Source: Bryobacteraceae bacterium
GTDB lineage: Bacteria; Acidobacteriota; Terriglobia; Bryobacterales; Bryobacteraceae
DNA length: 64,000 nt
Assembly (NCBI GenBank): GCA_025056455.1
Contig: JANWVY010000006.1
Location: 62,001 to 126,000, forward strand
Direction of reading: 5' to 3'
The notes beneath the pieces were generated by a model. The model was not told where the DNA came from, did not search any database, and saw nothing but the letters and a program-made list of their open reading frames with translations. The number at the start of each line of letters is the position of its first letter. Position 1 is the first letter of the stretch. Shown here in pieces: positions 25,233-36,977 of this stretch. Position numbers and translations under genes: made by a program.

Positions 25233-26245
25233 CCTTCCCTCACTTTCCCGCTGAGACTATGAAGAAAAGCCACCAAAGCGCGTTTTTCTTCGAGGGTTAA
25301 TCCCAACTTGCGAATCTCGGTATCCAGGTTTGGATTTTCCCTCCCGCCTTGATCGTAAAAATCGATCACTTCCTCAAGCGTCTTCAAACTTCCATCATGC
25401 ATATAGGGAGCTGTCCGGGCGACTTCTCGTAAGCCAGGCGTCTTAAAAGCTCCCCGGTCCTCCGCCCTCCCAGTGATACCGGCCCGCCCTTGGTCCAACC
25501 AGCGGCCGTCGCGCCAGCCAGTCCCTGTGTTGTGGAAGCGCTCATCGGTGAAATTGACGCCCACATGGCAGGCCACGCAATTCGCTTTGCCGCGAAACAA
25601 CTTCAGCCCCCATTTTTGTTGCTCGTCGAGGGCCGAAACATCTCCGGCGACAAACCGGTCATAGGGAGAATCGCCACTCAGGATGGATCGCACATAGCTG
25701 GCGAGCGCGAGCTGAATGTCCTCGAGCGTGACCTCGCGGCCAAAGGCTGATTGCATCTGTGCTCTTAAAACCTCGTCTTCGCGCACACGCCGGGTGATTT
25801 CCTCAAGCGATAAGCCCATTTCTTTGGGATTCAACACGGGCTGGAGCACCTGATCTTCTAAGGACGCCGCGCGTCCATCCCAGAAAAAAGATTTTCCCCA
25901 CGCCCGGTTGATGAGCGGCGGCGTACGGCGGCCAATCACCTGGCCCCTTACCCCGGTGGCTTGCGATCGGCCATCCGTGAAAGCGCGCTCCGGCTGATGG
26001 CAGCCTGCACAGGACAAGCTTCGGTCCGCGGAGAGACCTCGAAAGTGGAAGAGAGCTTTTCCCACTTCAACCCGTTCCGGCTTGAGCGGATTGCTCTCAG
26101 GAGCCGGCACGTAGGCATCTAAGCCGAGTAAGACGGGGAGGGTTTGTGGTGCGGCTGGCCGCAGGGCGAAGGCCGCGAGTACCGCCAGGCGCCACCCAGA
26201 GCCAGTCAGGATACGCCACCAGGACCCAGTCACCGCTCTCATCAT
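25214..26245 (-). CDS. Dihaem cytochrome c peroxidase/MauG-family protein
   Basis: Periplasmic dihaem protein, 343 aa, of the bacterial CCP/MauG family. A signal peptide (WRLAVLAAFALRPAAPQ) is followed by haem 1 CAGCH (about residue 83) with DGRSQATGVRGQ and RRTPPLINRAWGKSFFWDGR downstream. Haem 2 CVACH is near 222. TAPYMHDGSLKTLEEVIDFY supplies the methionine ligand, typical of CCP-type members. The family reduces hydrogen peroxide or performs long-range oxidations; which applies cannot be told. It is the first gene of a two-gene unit with the TPR protein. A separate CxxCH surface protein ends 64 nt upstream on the same strand. Confidence 0.88.
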   Translation of the reverse strand: MMRAVTGSWWRILTGSGWRLAVLAAFALRPAAPQTLPVLLGLDAYVPAPESNPLKPERVEVGKALFHFRGLSADRSLSCAGCHQPERAFTDGRSQATGVRGQVIGRRTPPLINRAWGKSFFWDGRAASLEDQVLQPVLNPKEMGLSLEEITRRVREDEVLRAQMQSAFGREVTLEDIQLALASYVRSILSGDSPYDRFVAGDVSALDEQQKWGLKLFRGKANCVACHVGVNFTDERFHNTGTGWRDGRWLDQGRAGITGRAEDRGAFKTPGLREVARTAPYMHDGSLKTLEEVIDFYDQGGRENPNLDTEIRKLGLTLEEKRALVAFLHSLSGKVREGWPGAP

Positions 26246-26309
26246 AGCGCGGGCCCACAGGCTTTCCCGCGCAGCGATTGGGTTGCTCGAGTTCGGTCCT
26301 CCTGCCTAG

Positions 26310-27623
26310 CTACTGCACCAGCAGAAAAACGTTCGGGGCGCTCGTCATGCCATGGACTTCGAGCGTCAAAGCGACTTCACCCGCCGCTAGCGACTCCGGT
26401 GCTTTCACTCGAACCAGATAAAGGCCAGGCGCGATCATCGCCGCCAGGCTCGGCGTGGCCGTCAGCTCGCCAAAGCGAACCGTGGGCAGCGTCGCCAGTG
26501 GAACCGGATTCGCAAACAGGCGGTCGGTTGTTGTTTCCCCCTCCGTTTTTCCCAGACCTATGGCATAGATATCAATTTCCTCGCCGGCGCGCACGCCGCG
26601 CAAGGCGCGGTTGTCTACCGCTGGATTGCCCAGGATCCAACCACGAGGGTTCAATAGGGCCAGGCTAGTTCCCGCTCCCGCCGAAGTCACCGAGGCAAAG
26701 AAGCGGTTGCCTGATGGATCGGGCACACAATGAATCGCCGGTAGCGCGGCCGACACCCGCACGTTTACGGTTGAGGGGGCGGCGCCCTCTCGCTCAATCA
26801 CGACAGGTACTTCGCCTTCAGGCGTGTTGCCCGGAACGAGCATCGTAATTCGGGTCGGACTCACAAATGACAGCACCGCTGGCGCGTCATTCACCTTCAC
26901 CGTCACGCCCCCAAGTCGTGTATCGAGAGTCCGTCCTCCCACAGGAGTCCAGTGTGTCTCGCTTCCGGCAAGCTCGGATCCCTGGATCGTGACCCAGGCT
27001 CCTGGGGCCATCCCCGGGCGCGCCGTAAAGGCGTCCACTACCGAGGAAGCCGTGAACGTTGGCCTTGCGCCTCCGCCGCTTTCTGCGGCCACCCGTAGCG
27101 AAGTTGTGTAGATGTTGTCCCCAGTTACGGTGCCATTGCCGTTGGCGGCATTCCCGGCGGCGTAAAACACAACGGCTCCGGCGTCGGTTGCCGGTGCAGT
27201 CCAGTTGAATTCAAACGTCACCGAACCAGTTGTGCCACGTCGCGTCCCGGCGGCGGTGTGGGTAATCCACTGCATCGCTCCCGCGGTGTTAACCATTGTG
27301 TTTCCATCTACGCTGGCCAGCGTGCCGGCGCGAGTTTGTGGGGCGCTCTCCAAGCGAGCGGTGAGCTCAAAACCCCACCGCGAGGCTGCCGGATCCTCCA
27401 GAATGACCCGCATGCGCGAGGTTTGCCCGGGTGTATATCCAGCGCTTGGGAACTCGATGCGCAGCCGGCCTCGCCCAGAATTCACCGTGCCTGTGTGGCA
27501 AACGGTGCAGGTCTGCTCGCCCGGGGCGCCAGTATGCCCCTCAGGCGCACCGCTGCTGTTGGCCCAGCAAGTCAGAGACAAGAAGAGAAACACAAGCCCC
27601 TTGCCCAACGGAAGATGGATCAT
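26310..27623 (-). CDS. CxxCH Reeler-like protein with Solibacter-type TIGR03437 C-terminal domain
   Basis: A 437 aa secreted protein read from the ATG at 27623; the frame extends to 28070 but would overrun the divergent neighbour. Signal peptide GLVFLFLSLTCWANS. The N-terminal domain (about 22-165) starts APGEQTCTVCHTG, a single CxxCH, then has a Reeler or choice-of-anchor-V-like beta pattern (GYTPGQTSRMRVILED, VFYAAGNAANGNG, GDNIYTT). The C-terminal 230 residues (FTARPGMAPGAWVTIQGSEL, VNDAPAVLSFVSPTRI, GEEIDIYAIGLGKTEG, ESLAAGEVALTLEVHG) match what I know of TIGR03437, a domain typical of Solibacter and relatives. Function is unknown, and whether the CxxCH binds haem is open. Confidence 0.72.
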   Translation of the reverse strand: MIHLPLGKGLVFLFLSLTCWANSSGAPEGHTGAPGEQTCTVCHTGTVNSGRGRLRIEFPSAGYTPGQTSRMRVILEDPAASRWGFELTARLESAPQTRAGTLASVDGNTMVNTAGAMQWITHTAAGTRRGTTGSVTFEFNWTAPATDAGAVVFYAAGNAANGNGTVTGDNIYTTSLRVAAESGGGARPTFTASSVVDAFTARPGMAPGAWVTIQGSELAGSETHWTPVGGRTLDTRLGGVTVKVNDAPAVLSFVSPTRITMLVPGNTPEGEVPVVIEREGAAPSTVNVRVSAALPAIHCVPDPSGNRFFASVTSAGAGTSLALLNPRGWILGNPAVDNRALRGVRAGEEIDIYAIGLGKTEGETTTDRLFANPVPLATLPTVRFGELTATPSLAAMIAPGLYLVRVKAPESLAAGEVALTLEVHGMTSAPNVFLLVQ

Positions 27624-27729
27624 GGTTGAAGTACCCCTGTCAGTTTTTGAAAATCCCGAGTACTTGTAAAGATACACGAATCTGACCTCTTGTAGGAAGG
27701 TTTCGACCTCAACCGCGTTTCCCCCAAGG

Positions 27730-27735
27730 TATAAT
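27730..27735 (+). promoter_or_regulatory. Perfect TATAAT immediately before the amidohydrolase start
   Basis: TATAAT ends 9 nt before the ATG at 27745. Transcription would begin at or within 3 nt of the ATG, so the mRNA is probably leaderless. No Shine-Dalgarno sequence and no clear -35 are seen. Confidence 0.55.
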
Positions 27736-27744
27736 CCCACCGTC

Positions 27745-29466
27745 ATGTCGCACGTGCTCCCATCTGGCATCGTTCTCTGGATTGGTTTCGCCACAGTGGT
27801 GGCCGCGCTGCCGCCTGAAGCAATTTTTTTTAACGGCAAGATTATCACCGTCAACAACCGCTTCGAGATCGTGCAAGCGATGGCCACCGCGGGTGAGCGC
27901 ATTCTAGCTGTGGGCTCCAATCCGGAAATTTTGAAATTGGCCGGGCCTAGCACGCGCAAGGTCGACTTGCGCGGGCGGACCGTCCTACCTGGCTTAATGG
28001 ATAGCCACACCCATGCCTCAGATGCCGCGATGTATGAGTGGACGCATCCGGTGCCAGAAATGGAGTCCATCGACGATGTGCTGCGCTACATCGCCAACCG
28101 CGCTAAGGCCTTGCCAGAAGGGGAATGGATCTTCGTCTCTCAAGTTTTTATCACCCGGCTCCGACAACAACGCTTTCCCACACGCTCCGAACTCGATCAG
28201 GTCGCCCCCAAACATCCCGTCGTCTTTCGGACTGGTCCTGATGCATCCCTGAACTCCCTGGCCCTTCAACGCAGCGGAATCGACCGAAATTTTCAAGTAA
28301 CGGACGGAGCACCCTGCCGGCTGGAGCGTGACTCAACCGGCGAATTAACGGGAATCCTGCGCAACTGTGCCCGCTTTATCAAGTACACGCCGAGCGGTCC
28401 CGCTCCCACCGAGAAAGATAAGCTCGAGCAGATCAAGCTTTTGTTCAAGGACTACAATGCGGTCGGTCTCACCTCAATTGCGGATCGCGACGCGGATGAT
28501 GAGGCTGTCGAGCTTTACCGCAAGCTCCGCGACTCGGGCCAACTTACAGTTCGCATTTTCCTCAACCTCTCCGTCAATCCACACACGACGATGGAAAAAA
28601 TTCGCGAACGCATCGAGCAGGCAAGCCAAAGTCCGCTTCATCGCTACAACAACCAGTTGTGGCTGCGTGCCATCAAAGTCTATTTAGATGGCGGGATGCT
28701 CACTGGCAGCGCCTACATGCTCCAGCCGTGGGGCGTCAGTGCCGTCTATTCCATCACCGATCCAAGCTACCGCGGCATGCGTTATATCGAGCCAGACAAA
28801 CTCTACGAGATCTTCAAGCTTGCGCTCGCAAACGGCTTGCAACCCACAGCGCACGCAGTTGGAGATGGCGCTGTCACCACCATGGTCGACGTCTACGAAC
28901 GCATCGACCAGCACATGCCCGTGCGCCCGGGTCGCCCCTGCATTACGCACGCCAATTTCATGACTCTTGAAGCCATCCGGCGGATGAAGAAACTCGGCGT
29001 GGTCGCAGACTTACAGCCCGCTTGGCTGGAACGCGATGGCGCAACCCTACTCAAACAGTTCGGCTATGCGCGGCTGGCCTATTTCCAGCCCTACAAGACC
29101 CTGTTTGACGAAGGCGTCATGGTTGGCGGGGGATCCGACCATATGCAAAAGATCGGAGGGATGCGCTCGATCAACCCCTACAATCCATTCTTTGGCATGT
29201 GGATCACCCTCACGCGCCAGCCGCGGTGGACTCACCAGGTGCTCCACCCAGAACAGCGGATTAGCCGGGAACAAGCCATCCGCCTCTATACAATCCAGAA
29301 CGCCTTCCTCACTTTTGAAGAGAAGGAAAAGGGCTCGCTCGAGCCTGGCAAGCTCGCCGACTTCATTGTGCTTGACCGCGATATCCTCACCTGTCCTATC
29401 GACCAGGTCAGGTCGGTCCAAGTTCTCGAAACCTATCTTGGCGGCAAACGCGTGTACGCCCGCTAA
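27745..29466 (+). CDS. Amidohydrolase family 3 protein (YtcJ-like), exported
   Basis: Metal-dependent hydrolase of 573 aa. An N-terminal hydrophobic stretch (GIVLWIGFATVVAAL) may be a signal peptide. The amidohydrolase pattern then appears: AIFFNGKIITVN, GRTVLPGLMDSHTHA with the metal-binding HxH at about 90, KVYLDGGMLTGSAYM, PTAHAVGDGAV, ITHANFM, VGGGSDHMQ with the conserved Asp, and the closing EEKEKGSLEPGKLADFIVLD. This order is that of the Amidohydro_3/YtcJ group, whose substrates are mostly unknown. The gene is monocistronic by context: divergent from the TIGR03437 protein and convergent with an aldehyde dehydrogenase 29 nt away. Confidence 0.87.
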   Translation: MSHVLPSGIVLWIGFATVVAALPPEAIFFNGKIITVNNRFEIVQAMATAGERILAVGSNPEILKLAGPSTRKVDLRGRTVLPGLMDSHTHASDAAMYEWTHPVPEMESIDDVLRYIANRAKALPEGEWIFVSQVFITRLRQQRFPTRSELDQVAPKHPVVFRTGPDASLNSLALQRSGIDRNFQVTDGAPCRLERDSTGELTGILRNCARFIKYTPSGPAPTEKDKLEQIKLLFKDYNAVGLTSIADRDADDEAVELYRKLRDSGQLTVRIFLNLSVNPHTTMEKIRERIEQASQSPLHRYNNQLWLRAIKVYLDGGMLTGSAYMLQPWGVSAVYSITDPSYRGMRYIEPDKLYEIFKLALANGLQPTAHAVGDGAVTTMVDVYERIDQHMPVRPGRPCITHANFMTLEAIRRMKKLGVVADLQPAWLERDGATLLKQFGYARLAYFQPYKTLFDEGVMVGGGSDHMQKIGGMRSINPYNPFFGMWITLTRQPRWTHQVLHPEQRISREQAIRLYTIQNAFLTFEEKEKGSLEPGKLADFIVLDRDILTCPIDQVRSVQVLETYLGGKRVYAR

Positions 29467-29495
29467 CTCGGTCTTCAAGGAAGCGGACCTGGGAA

Positions 29496-30914
29496 CTAGA
29501 GCTTCCAGCAAATCAGCTTGGGTTCCGTCATTTCCTCGATGGCGTATTTGGGGCCTTCCCGTCCCATACCGCTCAGCTTCACGCCCCCATAGGGCATTTG
29601 ATCCACGCGATATTGTGGGATCTCGTTGATCAGGAATCCCCCTACGTGCACTTTCCGCGCCGCCCAAAACGCCTTCTGGATGTCGCGCGTATAAATTCCC
29701 GCCTGAAGGCCATAGGGGGAATCGTTCACCATGGCGATGGCGTCTTCAAGCTGTCGGTAGCGGTTGACTCCCACCACAGGACCAAACGCTTCGCGGCAGG
29801 CCAGCTGCACCCAGGGCGGAACATCGGCAAGCACGGCTGGCTCAAGCGTGGCCCGGGTGCGTTTCCCTCCGATAAGCAGCCGGGCGCCCGCCTTCACTGC
29901 CTCCTCAATCCAGCTTTCTACGCGCTCGGCCTCTTGCTGCGTGATTAGCGAGCTGATGTCCGTGCTCAGCTCCAGCGGATGGCCGAGCTTCAACTTGCGC
30001 GTGTGAGCAAGGACGCGCTCGAGAAACTCGTCCCGGACCTTTTCCTGTACAAAGATGCGTTGTACGGAAATGCAAACCTGTCCGGAGTGCGCGAAGCTGC
30101 CAGCCACGCATCGCGCAGCTGCTTCATCAAGATCTGCGTCTGCCTCGACAATCACCGCTGAGTTGTTGCCAAGCTCCAAGGTGACACGCTTCATGCCCGC
30201 CAGGTTGCGAAGCCGCAGGCCAACTTCCGCGCTCCCCGTAAATGTGATCATGGCGACATCGTTGTGCAGCGCCAGCTGCTCGCCAATCGAGCCGCCCGGT
30301 CCCGTAATCACATTCAGCGCACCCTGGGGCAGTCCGCATTCTAGGAACAGCTCCGCCATCAAGACGGCGCTGATCGGGGTCGCCGAGGCAGGTTTATGCA
30401 CCACGGTGTTTCCTCCGGCCAGCGCCGGTCCAATCTTATGCAGGGCCAGGTTCAGCGGGAAGTTAAATGGGGTAATGGCCGCAATTACACCAACTGGCTC
30501 GCGAACGGTCATGGCCATATGACCTTTGCCCGCTGGTGAGGCCTCCATCGGTACGACCTCCCCGCTCAGCCGGTGAGCTTCCTCCGAGGAGAACAGCAGG
30601 GTAAGGGCGGCGCGCTCTACCTCGAGACGCGCCTCCTTGAGCGGCTTGCCAGATTCTGAGCTCACGGCCTGAGCGAAGGATTCCGCGCGCTCGAGTAACT
30701 TCTGATGAGCTTTGCGCAAAATGCTGGCTCGCTCGCTCAAAGTCATCTCTCGCATGAGGGGCGCCGCGGCCTGAGCCGCCTTCACCGCTCTGTGCACTTC
30801 TTGCTGGCCAGCTTGAAACACTACACCCACTGGCGAACCGTCAAAGGGAAGGCGGACCTCTTGGGTGGTTTCCGTGCGCACGGCTTCACCGCCGATCCGC
30901 ATGGGATATTCCAT
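29496..30914 (-). CDS. NAD(P)-dependent aldehyde dehydrogenase
   Basis: A 472 aa cytoplasmic aldehyde dehydrogenase. The Rossmann and catalytic blocks are complete: AAITPFNFPLNLALHK (Asn that stabilises the oxyanion), HKPASATP (cofactor lysine), ITFTGSAEVGLRL (nucleotide loop), VTLELGNNSAV (general-base Glu, about 242), SGQVCISVQR (catalytic Cys, about 276), CREAFGPVVGV and PYGGVKLSGMGREG. The length and the EEMTEPKLICW end resemble lactaldehyde or succinate-semialdehyde-type dehydrogenases, but the substrate is not readable. The ATG has only a weak TAGCAT-like element upstream. The next gene on this strand upstream (YdjM-like) ends 43 nt before it. Confidence 0.9.
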   Translation of the reverse strand: MEYPMRIGGEAVRTETTQEVRLPFDGSPVGVVFQAGQQEVHRAVKAAQAAAPLMREMTLSERASILRKAHQKLLERAESFAQAVSSESGKPLKEARLEVERAALTLLFSSEEAHRLSGEVVPMEASPAGKGHMAMTVREPVGVIAAITPFNFPLNLALHKIGPALAGGNTVVHKPASATPISAVLMAELFLECGLPQGALNVITGPGGSIGEQLALHNDVAMITFTGSAEVGLRLRNLAGMKRVTLELGNNSAVIVEADADLDEAAARCVAGSFAHSGQVCISVQRIFVQEKVRDEFLERVLAHTRKLKLGHPLELSTDISSLITQQEAERVESWIEEAVKAGARLLIGGKRTRATLEPAVLADVPPWVQLACREAFGPVVGVNRYRQLEDAIAMVNDSPYGLQAGIYTRDIQKAFWAARKVHVGGFLINEIPQYRVDQMPYGGVKLSGMGREGPKYAIEEMTEPKLICWKL

Positions 30915-30957
30915 ATCGGTTCTATGCTAGCGCGGCCCGACCGGAGCCGCGCGCCTA

Positions 30958-31931
30958 CTAGCGAGCACGCAACCAGCCAAACGAAAAATCTTCCCTCACC
31001 ACTTGGTTGTTGCGATCCACAAGGACGGAAACGAAGAAACGAGACGAGCCCGGCGTGCCGAATCTCAGGTCAAATACGCTGACCTTCACTGCACCCTCCG
31101 GCCGGTCCACAGGAGTGACCTGCCACAACGGTAGCTGAGAAAACTGGAGAAAGCCGCGAACGGTGGGATGACGTTTCGCTGCTTCAAACGCAGGGCCCGG
31201 CCGGGGTGGATCGTAGCGCTTCCCTGTCTCTGGATCGAAACGCGTGAGGAGATTGACGGCGTAGATGGAAGTGAAATCGCGCGTCTCTACGATTCCTGTC
31301 CAGGCGAACGGATTGATGGGATCCGGGAGTGCTGTAACCCGCACTGCTGGGGCTCCCGCATAGACGTGCGAGTCGAGCGTGTTCACTGCGCGCGCATGCA
31401 GCAGCAGGCGTCCGTATTCGTAGAGGACCACAAACAGGAGTACAGCAATGGCCGGGCCACGGCCCGGGCCCGCCTTGGCCCCAATCTCTGAGCTCACCAA
31501 ACGCGAGAGGGCTCCTGCTGCGAGGCCGAACAACAGCGCCGCCCACAGCCAAACATCGATGATAAACGTGCTATCGAGCCGGCACCAGTCGGAGCGAAAA
31601 GGAACGAGCAGCCGGATGCCGTAAACGTTTGTCCAATCTAACAGCAAGTGACTCAACACACCCAGCCACCCGCACAACATGGATCGCGCCCACGACCACG
31701 GCCCCTTCGAAAACAGCCTTACGATGGCAGCTGCCGCGGCTCCCACCAGCGGCGACGCCATCAAGCTGTGCGACAGTCCCCGGTGATGATCCAGGTAGGC
31801 CAGCGGGCCTCCGACCAGCGTGACTAGGTCTGCATCCGGCAGGTTCGCTGCCACAACCAGCACGGCCGTAGCTTGCGAACACCACGGGCGCAGGCCCGCG
31901 CGCGACAGTGTCCATCCCAGTAAGGAGTGCG

Positions 31932-31944
<13 letters not shown>
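30958..31944 (-). CDS. YdjM/YfhO-like membrane-bound metal-dependent hydrolase
   Basis: Inner-membrane protein of 328 aa. It begins with the family signature MDNLTHSLLGWTLSRAGL, followed by LPDADLVTLVGG and HRGLSHSL. The His and Asp residues (THS, PDAD, HHRGLSHS) are the presumed metal ligands of the PF04307 family. SHLLLDWTNVYGIRLLVPF completes the pattern. Four or five transmembrane segments are visible before residue 185, then a C-terminal soluble region of about 150 residues with DPINPFAWTGIVET. The biochemical role is unknown. The start lies 13 nt inside the end of the diacylglycerol-kinase-like gene, so translation is probably coupled; a lipid-related job is possible. Confidence 0.82.
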
Positions 31945-34903
<2,959 letters not shown>

Positions 34904-34907
34904 GACG

Positions 34908-35519
34908 TTGAAGGCAATCGTCGCAGTTCTAACCTCGTGGGGTGCGGCCGGCGTCTTTGTGCTGGCCATTCTCGACTCGGCGGGAATTCCCTTGCCCGCC
35001 GCGGTCGATGCGCTGCTGGTGGCCACGGCCGCGGTTAATCCCGCCCAGGCTTTCTGGTGCGCGACGCTCGCAGTAGCGGGCTCTGTCACCGGTTGTCTTG
35101 GGCTGTTTTATTTGGCGCGGCAGGGTGGGCAGGCCTATCTTGACGCGCGAGCCCGGGGTGCTCGGGCGCAACGGCTTCGTGCTTGGTTCCACACCTACGG
35201 CTTGATCACTGTTTTTATCCCCTGTTTGCTGCCCGTTCCCATGCCGCTGAAAGTCTTTGTGCTGTGTTCCGGCGCTCTGGGAGTGTCACCACGCCGCTTT
35301 TTCTTCACGGTGTTGGCCGCCCGCATTCCTCGATATTTCGGACTGGCGTTTCTTGGGGCCCAGCTAGGGGACAACTCCGGCCTGTGGCTGAAACAGCATG
35401 CCCCCCACCTCGCTATTTTCGCTGTGTTGCTGGCCGCTTGCTTAGCCGGGCTGATTCGCTTCGTTGCCCGTCGTAAGGCCACGCCAGGCTATTCGCCTGT
35501 CTCGCAACCCTCGAAGTAA
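34908..35519 (+). CDS. DedA/VTT-type membrane protein
   Basis: A 203 aa inner-membrane protein of the SNARE-associated/VTT (DedA, YqaA) superfamily. Start TTG at 34908, 4 nt after ligA, is chosen because the earlier ATG at 34806 lies deep within ligA. Hydrophobic segments: IVAVLTSWGAAGVFVLAILDSAGIPLP, ALLVATAAVNPAQAFW, TLAVAGSVTGCLGLFYLARQGG, a GLITVFIPCLLPVPMPLKVFVLCSGALGVS re-entrant region, and LAIFAVLLAACLAGLIRFVA. The glycine- and proline-rich G.P.P and R-containing re-entrant loops match the family. Members are proposed to be lipid flippases or proton-dependent transporters; the substrate here is unknown. Confidence 0.75.
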   Translation: MKAIVAVLTSWGAAGVFVLAILDSAGIPLPAAVDALLVATAAVNPAQAFWCATLAVAGSVTGCLGLFYLARQGGQAYLDARARGARAQRLRAWFHTYGLITVFIPCLLPVPMPLKVFVLCSGALGVSPRRFFFTVLAARIPRYFGLAFLGAQLGDNSGLWLKQHAPHLAIFAVLLAACLAGLIRFVARRKATPGYSPVSQPSK

Positions 35520-35549
35520 GCGCCAACTTTGGCGCCGGTAATGCCAACT

Positions 35550-36914
35550 TTAGATCCAAAATTGCAAATAAGGTTGATTTTCCGCCAGGCGCTGCACATA
35601 AAGCGCCACTTCGCGCAAATGATAATCGCCCCACATGCTCGACTCCCCGCAGGGCGTTCTTTTACCTGGCGGAACGTAATCCCAGCCATTCGGGCGGTGG
35701 TAAACCGAGTGTAGAAGCAGACCCTGGTGCTCTTTGCTCGTGCTCAGATAAGGCTCCTCAAGCAGGGTGGCTAAGACGGTGAGTCCGGCTTGCCGGAACC
35801 GCGCGCCATCTTCTCCCTGCCGCTCCATCCACCGGCCAAAACGCAGTAGTCCCTGCGCGGCAATGGCCGCAGCGGAAGCGTCTACGGGCTCCCAGGGGTT
35901 GAAGGGATCAGCGACGGCCTGCGTGTAATCTCCCAGACGGTGGAGATTGGGTGCTCCCGTGTCCCAATAGGGAATACCGTCCAAGCTCGTATGGGCGAGA
36001 TAAAATTCGCAGGTCGCAAGCGCCGCCTTGCGCATCATGACCGTAATGCGAGCTCGCCCTCCGTAGGCTTCGAGTTCCGCGTCCTCCACCGTGTCTAGAA
36101 ACTCCAATTGCTCCGCAAAGCCTAGCATCGCCCACGCCAGCCCCCGGGTCCAAGTCGTAAAAGGGGAAAAGCCCTGCTGGGAATTCGGGCAGCGATAGTT
36201 GCCATCCTTTGTGTTGAAGATCGACTCGTGGGCCGTGCGTCCCCAGACGTCGTACGCATCCCGGCCTTCGCCATAGTAGACCGAATAGCTCGCCGTCGCG
36301 CTCGCATGCTGAATCAACCGCTCGAGCAGCGAAATTCTCCGGTCGTTTTCCCCCATCAGGACATGGCCCAGCCGGTGGGCAACGGCTAAAGCTCGTAACG
36401 ACCGAATCGTGTCCACAAAGAGCGAATGGGGTCCGTTGAAAGAGTGGATGAAGCCACCCCCGGCAATCGCTGTCCAGCGCGAGGCCTGCACGGCGCCTGA
36501 TATTTTCAGCGCGAGCTCGCAAAAATGAGCCTCCCACTCGCTTGACTCGTAACGACCTTCGGCAAGTAAACGCCTAAGGTTGCCATAGGTGCTGATATTG
36601 TTAAAACCATGATCATGCACTCCCACATGCGAGACATGCGGGGCCATCAGGGTCAGCGTCCGGACCCGTCCGGTTTCTAAAAAAGAGCGCTCCCCCGTAG
36701 CGTCAAATTGCAGCAGAGCCGAACCAAACTGAAAGCCTTGTGTCCACTCCGTCCAGCCCCGGCTCGTGTAGCGGCCTTCACGGGTAAAAACAGGCGTCCC
36801 TTGTGCAGGTTGATAACTAGCTTCAATGGACTCGATCTTGACTGCCGACAGTTCCCAGCAGCGTCGAATCTTGGGCAGTAAGGCGACGGGAGAAACCGAG
36901 AAATCAATGCGCAT
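35550..36914 (-). CDS. Glycoside hydrolase family 88 (unsaturated glucuronyl hydrolase-like)
   Basis: A 454 aa (alpha/alpha)6-barrel hydrolase acting on oligosaccharides with an unsaturated uronic acid made by polysaccharide lyases. Diagnostic blocks: TEWTQGFQFGSALLQFDATG, VGVHDHGFNNISTYG with the first acidic residue, GGGFIHSFNGPHSLFVDTIRSLR with the catalytic Asp, FTTWTRGLAWAMLGFA, IPYWDTGAP, DASAAAIAAQGLL, and the final CGESSMWGDYHLREVALY. No signal peptide, so it acts on imported oligosaccharides in the cytoplasm. No lyase or dedicated receptor is next to it. Lies downstream of the UPF0104 gene on the same strand with a 63-nt gap. Confidence 0.87.
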   Translation of the reverse strand: MRIDFSVSPVALLPKIRRCWELSAVKIESIEASYQPAQGTPVFTREGRYTSRGWTEWTQGFQFGSALLQFDATGERSFLETGRVRTLTLMAPHVSHVGVHDHGFNNISTYGNLRRLLAEGRYESSEWEAHFCELALKISGAVQASRWTAIAGGGFIHSFNGPHSLFVDTIRSLRALAVAHRLGHVLMGENDRRISLLERLIQHASATASYSVYYGEGRDAYDVWGRTAHESIFNTKDGNYRCPNSQQGFSPFTTWTRGLAWAMLGFAEQLEFLDTVEDAELEAYGGRARITVMMRKAALATCEFYLAHTSLDGIPYWDTGAPNLHRLGDYTQAVADPFNPWEPVDASAAAIAAQGLLRFGRWMERQGEDGARFRQAGLTVLATLLEEPYLSTSKEHQGLLLHSVYHRPNGWDYVPPGKRTPCGESSMWGDYHLREVALYVQRLAENQPYLQFWI

Positions 36915-36977
36915 GAACTAAACAAATTACCTCGAATGCAGGGAGGAACGCTGGCGCGATCAAAACCAGGGGGCCCG

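Noticed and set aside
24449-25300. 283-codon open frame on the plus strand overlapping the TPR gene.
   Set aside because: Proline- and arginine-rich translation without domain structure, while the minus strand encodes clear TPRs.
27624-28070. N-terminal extension of the TIGR03437 protein to 28070.
   Set aside because: It would overlap 326 nt of the divergent amidohydrolase. The ATG at 27623 starts directly with a signal peptide.
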